DNA of 64,000 nucleotides from Acinetobacter sp. C26M (lineage in GTDB: Bacteria; Pseudomonadota; Gammaproteobacteria; Pseudomonadales; Moraxellaceae). Of the stretch, positions 18,381-25,830 are shown piece after piece (position 1 is the stretch's first letter; each line of letters opens with the position of its first letter). The notes beneath the pieces are model-generated. The model saw only the letters and a list, made by a program, of their open reading frames with translations, had not been told where the DNA came from and did no database searches. The stretch is taken from the NCBI RefSeq assembly GCF_023702675.1, contig NZ_CP098478.1, positions 3,782,001 to 3,846,000 of the forward strand, given 5' to 3'. The position numbers and the translations under genes were made by a program.

Positions 18381-18410
18381 AAAAAAGCCCTAATGGAAGG
18401 GCTTTTATTT
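18381..18410. terminator. Terminator after the Lrp gene
   Basis: AAAAGCCC, an 8-base spacer, then GGGCTTTT is a short hairpin with T-tracts in both directions. It sits between the convergent Lrp and RraB genes. Confidence 0.82.
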
Positions 18411-18428
18411 GATCGAGCTTGAGATGGT

Positions 18429-18794
18429 TTACTCATCTTCATCATAAATATAGCTCATACAACCCCAACCATCATACTCACCATTGAATTCTTTGGCGAT
18501 CTTGGTCATCCACTCTTCCAAGTCTTCAATATCTTCATATTCCAAAATCATGTTGACATGAATGTTCAGTACCCACAGATCTGAACCATCTGAATGTACT
18601 TCTTCCTGAAAAAGTGAAATTTTTTGTTCTTGGTGTAAAAGATGCAAGGCACATTTTTCTACTTGTTCTTGTTTTTCAAAAACAATCGAAAATTCGACTT
18701 CATGTGGCTCGTTGAGTTCATTACCATCTTCAACCATCTGCCATAGCACGTTGCCATTATCATTGTCTGGGAATTGGTCATAGTCGCGAGTCAT
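18429..18794 (-). CDS. RraB-family RNase E inhibitor-like protein
   Basis: The 121-residue acidic protein matches the RraB family in size and in the conserved C-terminal FNGEYDGWGC block followed by an acidic tail. RraB binds RNase E and modulates mRNA decay in enterobacteria. Whether the Acinetobacter version does the same is not shown by the sequence. It is monocistronic, with a terminator downstream and a 136 bp gap to the next gene upstream. Confidence 0.8.
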   Translation of the reverse strand: MTRDYDQFPDNDNGNVLWQMVEDGNELNEPHEVEFSIVFEKQEQVEKCALHLLHQEQKISLFQEEVHSDGSDLWVLNIHVNMILEYEDIEDLEEWMTKIAKEFNGEYDGWGCMSYIYDEDE

Positions 18795-18930
18795 ATAAAT
18801 ATCCTTTGTTGTGTTTTGGACTTGATATTTGGCTATAGATTAACCGATTTTTATGTCATTTTTTAGACGGATTAATAGCAATATTGTAGTCAAAAAACGA
18901 TCAAAGTAAACGTCTTGAGACTACGGTGTA

Positions 18931-19404
18931 TCAGCCTAATACGATGCCAAGTACCACCTGATCAAGGCAAGCTATGCCATTTTCATAAATTGGTTCTGGG
19001 TAGTTCTTAAAAACATCTCGTTCAATATGCGACAGACGAAACCCACACTTTTGATACAGTGCCAATTGATTCAGACTGGAATTGCCTGTTTTAACCCATA
19101 AGGTGTGCGTATTCAGCTGTTTGGCAGACTCGATTACATGTTGAATCAATGCTTTAGCCAACCCTTGTCCTTGATAGCCATCCGCCACGGTCAGATTCTT
19201 AATTTCAGCTTGATCATCCGTTTCGAGTAAACAAAGCTGGGCAATAATCTGTGCTTGATCATTCAAGATCACAAAAATTTTTGAATTAAATAGGTATGTT
19301 TCGATCTCCGCCCAACTCGGATCAGCCTCTAACAACAATGTTTTTAATTGATCTTGTTGTGCCTGTGCCAATAACTTCCAGAGAACAGATTGAATTGAAT
19401 ACAT
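18931..19404 (-). CDS. GNAT-family N-acetyltransferase
   Basis: The 157-residue protein has the acetyl-CoA binding motif A of GNAT enzymes (IKNLTVADGYQGQGLAKALIQHV, with QGQGLA as the pyrophosphate loop) and the following YQKCGFRLSHIERD. The acceptor is unknown; SLNQLALYQKCGF is typical of small-molecule or protein N-acetyltransferases. It lies 24 bp after the RluA gene on the same strand and may be co-transcribed with it. Confidence 0.8.
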   Translation of the reverse strand: MYSIQSVLWKLLAQAQQDQLKTLLLEADPSWAEIETYLFNSKIFVILNDQAQIIAQLCLLETDDQAEIKNLTVADGYQGQGLAKALIQHVIESAKQLNTHTLWVKTGNSSLNQLALYQKCGFRLSHIERDVFKNYPEPIYENGIACLDQVVLGIVLG

Positions 19405-19428
19405 GATCTTGCCTATTTATAGTTGTGC

Positions 19429-20094
19429 TTAGAACTTTACCTCAGAATGGATTTCAACTTCATGCAGCTTGAGTGGATGTTGAAATGCTAAATAGGCGGC
19501 ATGCAGCGCCATCCGTTTTAAATGAAATTTGGTTGGTTCAGGATGATAGAGTTTATCCCCCATAATTGGATGACCAATATGCATCATATGTACCCGCAAT
19601 TGATGCGAACGACCTGTGACAGGCTCTAGACGTACACGGCTTTGATCGGTTGCTGCATCATATGCCATGCATTGAAATAAGGTTTTGGCTTGCTTACCCA
19701 ATTCAAAATGTACCATCTGACGTGGACGATTTTCCCAATCGGTAATTAAGGGAACTTCCACACTGCCTTCTGACTGAATTTTCCCCTGTACCAATGCCAC
19801 ATAGTATTTTTTGACGGTTCGTGCCTGAAACATTTTACTGACTGCGACTTCTGCATCACGATGTTTGGCAAACATAAGTAAGCCCGAAGTTGCCATATCC
19901 AGACGATGAGTGACTTTGGCAGCAGGATATTTGTCCAAAACTCGCAAATAGGCACTATCCTGATGTTCAGGTAACCGCCCCATCACAGACAATAGCCCCG
20001 CAGGTTTATTGATCACCAGCAAGTCCTCATCCTCATAAACGATGTCTAAAGGATCTTGTGGCGGAGCATAAATAAAGTTGTCATTTAAAGGCAT
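19429..20094 (-). CDS. rluA: tRNA/23S rRNA pseudouridine synthase RluA
   Basis: The 221-residue product matches RluA in length and block order: VINKPAGLLSVMGR near residue 29, the catalytic block THRLDMATSGLLMFA with the Asp of RLD, NRPRQMVHFELGK, and TGRSHQLRVHMMHIGHPIMGDKLY. RluA makes pseudouridine at position 746 of 23S rRNA and 32 of several tRNAs. It lacks the extra N-terminal S4 domain of RluC/RluD, which supports RluA. Confidence 0.88.
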   Translation of the reverse strand: MPLNDNFIYAPPQDPLDIVYEDEDLLVINKPAGLLSVMGRLPEHQDSAYLRVLDKYPAAKVTHRLDMATSGLLMFAKHRDAEVAVSKMFQARTVKKYYVALVQGKIQSEGSVEVPLITDWENRPRQMVHFELGKQAKTLFQCMAYDAATDQSRVRLEPVTGRSHQLRVHMMHIGHPIMGDKLYHPEPTKFHLKRMALHAAYLAFQHPLKLHEVEIHSEVKF

Positions 20095-20192
20095 GGAATA
20101 ATAAACAAATCAAGCAAAGACAGAAGCAGCAGTGATTATAGATATTCCAAATAGTTTCGCAAACACTGATTCAGATGATGTCTTAAGGCAAA

Positions 20193-20645
20193 TTAAGATG
20201 GTGTTTTGAGTGATTTGCCTAGATTTTCTTTATAGCGCTGTTCTAAGCTTTCAATATCTCGATTGAGGAAGGCAATCAGGTAGTCTTTTGCCCGAGCAAG
20301 GCTGAGCTGTTTAAATGAGATGCTGTCTTTGCTTTTGCGCGTAACCAAGCCAAATAGATCTTTTTTAGGAATGATGACTGGAATATCACTGTCCAGCTTA
20401 AATTCTAGTTGCTGTGACTTGGCATAGGCATCAAGGGTAATGGAAATGGTCTGTTCTGTCTGATGATCGCTGACAATAAAACTGGTATCCGCACCATTGA
20501 GTTGTAATTGACGAACCAACTGCTGACGCCAAGCCATCTCATCAAACTTGGTTAAAATCGTTGCCAAATCAAAGCGACCGACATGATCGATGTCATTATG
20601 ATTCATTTGATGTGGATAGCGGACTTTAAGCTCGAACTCATTCAT
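20193..20645 (-). CDS. Conserved-looking hypothetical protein
   Basis: The 150-residue product is soluble, with no signal peptide or membrane segment. It has alternating charged and hydrophobic residues and a lysine-rich end (LEQRYKENLGKSLKTPS). I recognise no family. Codon use resembles its neighbours and the frame has a plausible length. It stands alone, with about 100 bp to rluA and a 230 bp AT-rich gap upstream in which I see no further feature. Confidence 0.6.
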   Translation of the reverse strand: MNEFELKVRYPHQMNHNDIDHVGRFDLATILTKFDEMAWRQQLVRQLQLNGADTSFIVSDHQTEQTISITLDAYAKSQQLEFKLDSDIPVIIPKKDLFGLVTRKSKDSISFKQLSLARAKDYLIAFLNRDIESLEQRYKENLGKSLKTPS

Positions 20646-20877
20646 GATGGTACTGACCTATTACTGTGATTTTTTTGATTTATTAATATAAAAATAATTA
20701 TATCACCTTGTTTTTTAATATAAAAATATCGATTTATATTCACAATATTCAGATTACAGGATTGGTTTCACATTCAGTTTTAGTTTTATTGATCTAGTTT
20801 TTATTATTTTGAGCGAATTATTGATGTTCTATTCAATTAAATTTTTTTAATTCATGTTAAAAGGGATAGCTTTTCAG

Positions 20878-21291
20878 CTAGCCCTCCAAAATAGGAAAAA
20901 CATAAACATCACTATCGCTCGCTACAGCTTCATTCATGTTTAAAGTCTGATTCAAAATATCGATAGGAATATGATATTTAATACAATAATTCTCGAAATT
21001 TTCCAGCAATACTGTTACTTCTTGATCGACATCGTTAGGAATCGCAATACATGATGCAACGATATCCTGCTCTAATACTTTCTGAGAATAACTTTCTAAC
21101 ATATTTTGAATTAAGTCAGGGATCTGCTCTATATCATCGTAAACAATCAGACTTACTTGTACTGATCCATTCTCATGTAACAACAGACCTAGAGGAGGAA
21201 TTTTTTGTCCTGATTGCAGCATCTTATTTGTTCTTACAATAAAGTGAGCCATTAACTCTGAAAATTGTTCTTCCGATTGTTGCATATTCAT
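20878..21291 (-). CDS. Hypothetical protein
   Basis: The 137-residue acidic protein has no signal peptide, membrane segment or recognised motif. An N-terminal helical stretch (SEEQFSELMAHFIVRTNKML) is followed by a mixed alpha/beta-like region (GLLLHENGSVQVSLIVYDD). The opposite strand of the same region contains a shorter, poor-quality frame. Function is unknown. Confidence 0.55.
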   Translation of the reverse strand: MNMQQSEEQFSELMAHFIVRTNKMLQSGQKIPPLGLLLHENGSVQVSLIVYDDIEQIPDLIQNMLESYSQKVLEQDIVASCIAIPNDVDQEVTVLLENFENYCIKYHIPIDILNQTLNMNEAVASDSDVYVFPILEG

Positions 21292-21424
21292 TTCATACGT
21301 TTAATTTTAAATTTATTCTAAAGTAAAAAACAGTATGTTATCAAATTGAGTATTACGAGGTCTTGCTCTTATAATCTTTAATTATTCATATAAATTTTAT
21401 ATCAATCATTTTTTAGGGTATCAA

Positions 21425-21635
21425 GGGAAAACAGAGGTTGTTTACTTCAACACCTATGACTTTGTAAGCCATAACCTTTGCCTATAAACTTTTGATCTAT
21501 AGCGTCCTAAGCCGAATCGAGACCTTTTGGGTTCGTACACACTTGCTTTATAAGCGTCGGTGCATGCTACTCTTTTCGATCCCTTTCACACCCTTGAGAC
21601 ATAGTTTAGGCAGATCACGGTGGGATTGTTTTCCT
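21425..21635 (+). ncRNA. Candidate structured RNA (6S-like rod architecture)
   Basis: This 490 bp gene-free gap contains nested long-range pairing. The outer stem is GGAAAACA (21426-21433) with TGTTTTCC (21627-21634). An inner stem is GCCTATAAACT (21480-21490) with AGTTTAGGC (21603-21611), with a bulge. A terminal hairpin is CGAATC (21513-21518) with GGTTCG (21530-21535). A side hairpin, GAGGTTG...CAACACCT, lies at 21434-21455. The terminal stem contains a pair that is G-U on the plus strand but A-C on the minus strand, favouring plus. Size (~210 nt) and one long irregular rod resemble 6S RNA, but I cannot confirm the family. A TATAAT at 21370-21375 lies upstream. Confidence 0.45.
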
Positions 21636-21783
21636 AAAAATAGCTATTTTCAAAGATCAATGAAATAATTTTGCATAATCTATTCTAAAAGTTAAAATAT
21701 TTACCACATCCAATAAAAAACCAAGATTTTTATTCCGACAAATTCAAATTTACATGTGTATTTTTTCAAATAGAGCTTCTCAT

Positions 21784-22671
21784 CTAAGCCCAAATCACCA
21801 TAATCGCAGCCACAATCACCAGCCATAAACCTAAATGATCGGTTTTAGCGAGTTTTTCTTTAAAAAAGAAGGCAGAGATTAATAGACTAAATAGAATTTC
21901 GACCTGACCCAGCGTTTTCACGATCGCGACGGTTTGCATACTCATGGCACTAAACCAACCGACGGACGCTAAAAAGCTACAGATACTCACTCTTAAGGTT
22001 AAACCAACACGTTGCCACATTCTATACAGGGTAGGTCGGCTAAAAAATCCGAGATAGATCAGCAATACAATGCATTGAAAGCTGATCAAACTGCACAGCA
22101 CCCATGCAGCACGATGTAAGAATGGCAACATGCTCAATTCTAAACTAGCTTCACGCACCAACAAAGAAGTAATGGCAAAACAAAGCCCACTACCCAACCC
22201 AATCATCAAGGTTTTAAAGGACAGATCGGACTGTTGCTTGCCTTTACTCAGTAAAAATACTGCAAGCCCTCCAATCACTACCCCGATCCAACCCCATGTA
22301 CTGAGATGTTCCTGTAAGAACAGTACACCGACCAAGGCCGCCAAGATCGCTTCACTTTTGGCGAGTCCGACCCCAATGGCATAATTCTTTTGTTGAAATA
22401 GTTTCACCATCAAGGCAGTCGCATAGATTTGGCTAATACCTGCAATCACAATATACAGCCAGAATTTATCGGAAAAATGTACCGATGCGGTAACTGGTTT
22501 ATGCCAATAGAGAAAAGCCAAATAACTAAAGGCAAAGATCGGTGAGAAGATAAAGCGAGCCAGTGTGGTGCCATAAACATCCACGCTCGTACTGAGTTGT
22601 TTTTGAAATGCATTGCGCCAAGCCTGCATAAATGCAGCCATGAGAGTGAACAGAATCCAAGTCATCATCAT
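21784..22671 (-). CDS. EamA/DMT-superfamily transporter
   Basis: The 295-residue protein has ten predicted hydrophobic helices in two EamA-like repeats. The first runs from residue 4 (ILFTLMAAFMQAWRNAFQKQL) and the second ends with FKEKLAKTDHLGLWLVIVAAIMV, where FKEKL is typical for the family. DMT carriers export or import metabolites; the substrate is unknown. It begins with two adjacent ATGs. Confidence 0.8.
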   Translation of the reverse strand: MMMTWILFTLMAAFMQAWRNAFQKQLSTSVDVYGTTLARFIFSPIFAFSYLAFLYWHKPVTASVHFSDKFWLYIVIAGISQIYATALMVKLFQQKNYAIGVGLAKSEAILAALVGVLFLQEHLSTWGWIGVVIGGLAVFLLSKGKQQSDLSFKTLMIGLGSGLCFAITSLLVREASLELSMLPFLHRAAWVLCSLISFQCIVLLIYLGFFSRPTLYRMWQRVGLTLRVSICSFLASVGWFSAMSMQTVAIVKTLGQVEILFSLLISAFFFKEKLAKTDHLGLWLVIVAAIMVIWA

Positions 22672-22743
22672 AAGCTTGAGCGCAATATTATAAGTGCCGC
22701 TAATTTACGCTGTTCTGACTGGTTTTTCGATAGTCGCCAGTGC

Positions 22744-23445
22744 TTAAAAACTTAAATCATTAAAGTCCTTCACTTTGGAGAGATAGATCGGCGCCTGATT
22801 GATTTTACTCCATGTTTCTTTAAATCTTGGATCCGCTTCTTCATCTTCACTCATATTTTTCCGTATCACTTTTTTTCCTGTTAAAAAATTAATACTGGTT
22901 TGGCTTTGAATGAGGGGGCCATGATTGCTTGAATCATCATAGCCAATCAGGCGTAGATCATTGCCTTCCAAGCGAAATAGATAACGCCAGTAGCCATAAC
23001 GCCCATGCGAATAATAAACACTTAATACGTTATTTTTAATTTCCATCCATAGGTCAGGCGGGAAATAGACACCACCATCTTCATTTTCTGAGCTAAAACA
23101 GTTGAGGTTGCTGACAATAGCTTTGTATTTGCCTTTTTCATTGAGTAATACAATTGCACCTCGGCGGTTGCGGTCTAAATGCCCACGATATTCATCATGT
23201 ACAAAGGCTTTGGGATCGGTGGCTTTGACGATCAGTACCACATCCTTCAGACCATCTTTATTGAGATCACCTTCGATGGCTTCAAATAGATGATATTTTG
23301 CAGGGATATAGGCTTTATAAGTGACTTTATCTTTGCGCAGTTTCAGTTCTTCTGCCGATGGTTGTTCTTGAGCAAAGCTGACTTGTGGCAATATCGCTAA
23401 GCCTGATAATACGAATAATGCGGCAATGAGTTGAGTCTTTATCAT
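22744..23445 (-). CDS. Secreted/periplasmic hypothetical protein with a VCBS/FG-GAP-like stretch
   Basis: The 233-residue product has a clear Sec signal peptide (basic start, hydrophobic core, cleavage after VSFAQ near residue 26). The segment IEGDLNKDGLKDVVLIVKA has the Asp/Asn-rich calcium-loop look of FG-GAP/VCBS repeats, followed by RRGAIVLLNEKG. Similar proteins of unknown function are common in Acinetobacter. No catalytic residues can be assigned. Confidence 0.6.
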   Translation of the reverse strand: MIKTQLIAALFVLSGLAILPQVSFAQEQPSAEELKLRKDKVTYKAYIPAKYHLFEAIEGDLNKDGLKDVVLIVKATDPKAFVHDEYRGHLDRNRRGAIVLLNEKGKYKAIVSNLNCFSSENEDGGVYFPPDLWMEIKNNVLSVYYSHGRYGYWRYLFRLEGNDLRLIGYDDSSNHGPLIQSQTSINFLTGKKVIRKNMSEDEEADPRFKETWSKINQAPIYLSKVKDFNDLSF

Positions 23446-23487
23446 CTTTTTATTTCATCATTCAGGTTGTTATCGGAGTTATTGCAT

Positions 23488-24066
23488 TTATATGGAATGG
23501 CTCACTTGCTCTTGGCGTTTTGCATGAATCCAACGTGCGGCAACAATAATAAGAATAATCACCAAGACCGTAATCACCACAGGCATGATGAAGGCCAAAA
23601 TCGATAATACGACCGAGCCAATCAACTCACCTGTCGAGATCACAAAATTACCCAGACCACCTGTGGTTGCTGTCGAGACACCTCGTGCCGCTACAGTACT
23701 CATTTGCACCACGCCTGCTGTTCCACCACCGACAATCAATGCAGCAGCCCAAGTGGCAAACTGTGACATTTCTCCACTACTCACCGCCATCGTGGTCAGC
23801 GTACCTGCGACCACAGCCGCAGGTGTGGCAATGGTATCTAATAGGTTATCTACCCACGGCACATAGTAAGCTGCTATTTCACAGATCGTGGCAAATCCCA
23901 ATGCCATACACACCGCTGGAAGTGCCAGCCATTCAAAGCCTTGGGCAGGTTGATACCATCCCATTAAGGTCGCAATGCTCATCGCCAATAGCGGTACAAA
24001 GACACGAAAACCACAGGCTGCGCTGAGTCCAACACCAATACAGAGTCCTAAAATCGTTTCCATCAC
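23488..24066 (-). CDS. DUF4126-type membrane protein
   Basis: The 192-residue protein has about five hydrophobic segments and the conserved opening LGLCIGVGLSAACGFRVFVPLLAMSIA. Later blocks are VDNLLDTIATPAAVVAGTLTTMAV and GLGNFVISTGELIGSVVLSI. These match the DUF4126 family of unknown function. It is upstream of, and on the same strand as, the secreted hypothetical protein 42 bp away. Confidence 0.75.
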   Translation of the reverse strand: MMETILGLCIGVGLSAACGFRVFVPLLAMSIATLMGWYQPAQGFEWLALPAVCMALGFATICEIAAYYVPWVDNLLDTIATPAAVVAGTLTTMAVSSGEMSQFATWAAALIVGGGTAGVVQMSTVAARGVSTATTGGLGNFVISTGELIGSVVLSILAFIMPVVITVLVIILIIVAARWIHAKRQEQVSHSI

Positions 24067-24125
24067 GGATTACCTTTCTATGCCTATGACAGGTCTTGTT
24101 ATTTAAATCTTATTTTTAAGGTAAC

Positions 24126-24156
24126 AAAAAGCCCTATCAAGGGATAGGGCTTTTAT
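24126..24156. terminator. Bidirectional terminator hairpin
   Basis: AAAAAGCCCTATC, loop AAG, GGATAGGGCTTTT is a strong hairpin. On the minus strand it ends the zinc-ribbon gene at 24191 and separates it from the DUF4126 gene. Confidence 0.88.
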
Positions 24157-24190
24157 TCAAACAGTGGATAACTGTTTGGTATTTTTCGGC

Positions 24191-24334
24191 TTAGGCATTC
24201 TTACTGTTGAATTGATTGCCAAGGCATTTGGTACACGGAGGTAAACGATCAGTACCAATTTCTAAATAGGTGCGGTGTCCGCATTGAACACAAAAATAGA
24301 AGCCTGTTCCAGGTTTTTCGCCAGCAGTTACCAT
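24191..24334 (-). CDS. 47-residue zinc-ribbon miniprotein
   Basis: A short minus-strand frame translates to a 47-residue protein with two CxxC pairs, FCVQCGHRTYLEIG and PPCTKCLGNQF, spaced 18 residues apart. This is a typical rubredoxin/zinc-ribbon metal site. A GGAGAG ribosome site lies 5 bases before the ATG, and a terminator hairpin follows, so it is a complete small transcription unit. Small zinc-ribbon proteins of this size are conserved in gammaproteobacteria but their function is not known. Confidence 0.8.
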   Translation of the reverse strand: MVTAGEKPGTGFYFCVQCGHRTYLEIGTDRLPPCTKCLGNQFNSKNA

Positions 24335-24400
24335 CTTTGCTCTCCATAGATTTTAGAAATGGTATATATACTATAGCGTGATAGTTTTGATTATTTATTG

Positions 24401-24432
24401 ACCTTTCCGACAAGTGGTGATGGCGGAAAGGT
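24401..24432. repeat. Nine-bp perfect inverted repeat
   Basis: ACCTTTCCG at 24401-24409 pairs perfectly with CGGAAAGGT at 24424-24432 around a 14-base loop. It lies between the zinc-ribbon start and the lipoprotein end. There is no T-tract directly after either arm, so it is not a canonical terminator. It may be an operator or an mRNA end structure for the lipoprotein gene. Confidence 0.6.
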
Positions 24433-24489
24433 GAAAACTATCATTTATACTCTATGAGAAGCTTTATCTCCCCCTTCGACAAGATCTCA

Positions 24490-25635
24490 TTATCTTGTAT
24501 ATATACCATCACAAGAAATAAGATCACTCTGACTTCCTTTACTATCTACGTGATATGCAGCCGCCATAACAAGTAAATCATATTGGAAAAGAATTTCTAC
24601 TCGCTGATTTCCTTCGGCAAGTAATAAGGTATTCATCACTGGATAACCATCTGTAATTTTGTCATTTTCTTGCTGATTTATTTTAACTTGATAATTGGCT
24701 TGACCACTTTTAATTGAAAGCAGATCTCCTGTCTTTTGAATTTCACAAACCTGCTTATCTTTTTGTCTTAATTTTTTAGACTTAAAATCAGGTAATAAGC
24801 CTGAAGAACAATGTGTCAATATTTTGGTACTCCCTTGATACTGCTCTCCGGCACAAGCCTGATAATTAATTTTTAAACGTGCATAATCCTCAGGTATTGC
24901 TGGAATTGCACTGAGTTGCCCTTTCGCTACTAAATCGACTAAGTCAGAGTATTTTGCAAATCTAGTTTCGCCATGAATTGCTTCTTCCAATTTACTTAAT
25001 CCCGAATAATAAGAACTATTGCTCATCACATCATCTGTGATTAAATTTAGATCTTGATCAATAGCATAGTCTTTTTTAATTAATTCTTGTTTTATCGCTT
25101 CACTTGCTTTATTTAGATCCATTTTAGTAAATATAAGTTTGGAATTAAACCAATCTTCAGATTTTTGTTGAGATGCCAAAGCAACCACCAAGGTAGTTAT
25201 AGGATTAATATTTACAAAGGTATCTTTATCAAAAACATAAGAATAATAAGTATCTTTTGCTGAAACAACTTTTAATTTACATGGAAGTTGTTTTTGCTCT
25301 ACTTCACCTGACCATGCCCCATGAAGATCACTGATTACTGTACTCTTAAAGCCAGTATCATTTACACATTTTGCTGTGACATTCAACTTGACGTTATCCA
25401 AAACATTCCCATAAGCACGAGCATTACCTTTCAGCAGAATATATTCAGGTTTTGTCTCAGGTTTTGTCTCAGGTTTTGTCTCAGGTTTTGTCTCAGGTTT
25501 TGTCTCAGGTTGTTCAGTTGAATTGTTTGCGCTCTTATTCGAATTGTCACCACCTCCACCGCCACATGCAGTAAGAAAAATGGCAGAAAATAATGGGAAT
25601 ATTATTTTTCCTAACTTATTTTTTTCAAATGACAT
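24490..25635 (-). CDS. Lipoprotein with ETKP tandem repeats
   Basis: The 381-residue protein has a lipoprotein signal (IFPLFSAIFLTACGGGGGD, acylated Cys near residue 24) followed by a Gly run, an Asn/Ser-rich linker and five ETKP repeats before the folded domain. The folded part (from YILLKGNARAYGNVLDNVKL) resembles surface lipoproteins of Acinetobacter that carry a carboxypeptidase-regulatory-like beta domain, but I see no catalytic site. The repeat linker probably spaces the domain from the outer membrane. Confidence 0.7.
   Translation of the reverse strand: MSFEKNKLGKIIFPLFSAIFLTACGGGGGDNSNKSANNSTEQPETKPETKPETKPETKPETKPEYILLKGNARAYGNVLDNVKLNVTAKCVNDTGFKSTVISDLHGAWSGEVEQKQLPCKLKVVSAKDTYYSYVFDKDTFVNINPITTLVVALASQQKSEDWFNSKLIFTKMDLNKASEAIKQELIKKDYAIDQDLNLITDDVMSNSSYYSGLSKLEEAIHGETRFAKYSDLVDLVAKGQLSAIPAIPEDYARLKINYQACAGEQYQGSTKILTHCSSGLLPDFKSKKLRQKDKQVCEIQKTGDLLSIKSGQANYQVKINQQENDKITDGYPVMNTLLLAEGNQRVEILFQYDLLVMAAAYHVDSKGSQSDLISCDGIYTR
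25447..25506 (-). repeat. Five tandem 12-bp units encoding ETKP
   Basis: The 12-base unit AGGTTTTGTCTC (plus strand) occurs five times without change, followed by a partial unit. Because the unit is a multiple of three, slippage changes linker length without frameshift. Confidence 0.95.
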
Positions 25636-25775
25636 TATCTATATAACCTTAGTAGTTTATTTATTCGCGGCAGTATAATCTAGAACAGGAAGCCATTCAA
25701 AGAAACTAAAAAAAGTGTTAAATAAAACCCAAAATGACTTATAACTTAAAGTATTAAAAAATGATTAAATGCATT

Positions 25776-25808
25776 AAAAAAGCTCTATCAAAATGATAGA
25801 GCTTTTCC
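25776..25808. terminator. Terminator of the prp operon
   Basis: AAAAAGCTCTATCA, loop AAA, TGATAGAGCTTTT is a perfect hairpin. It lies directly after the acnD stop on the minus strand. Confidence 0.9.
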
Positions 25809-25830
25809 TAAATAAAGTAACAATCTCTAT

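Noticed and set aside
25447..25506. CRISPR-like tandem repeat
   Set aside because: Units are contiguous with no spacers and are in frame in a lipoprotein gene.
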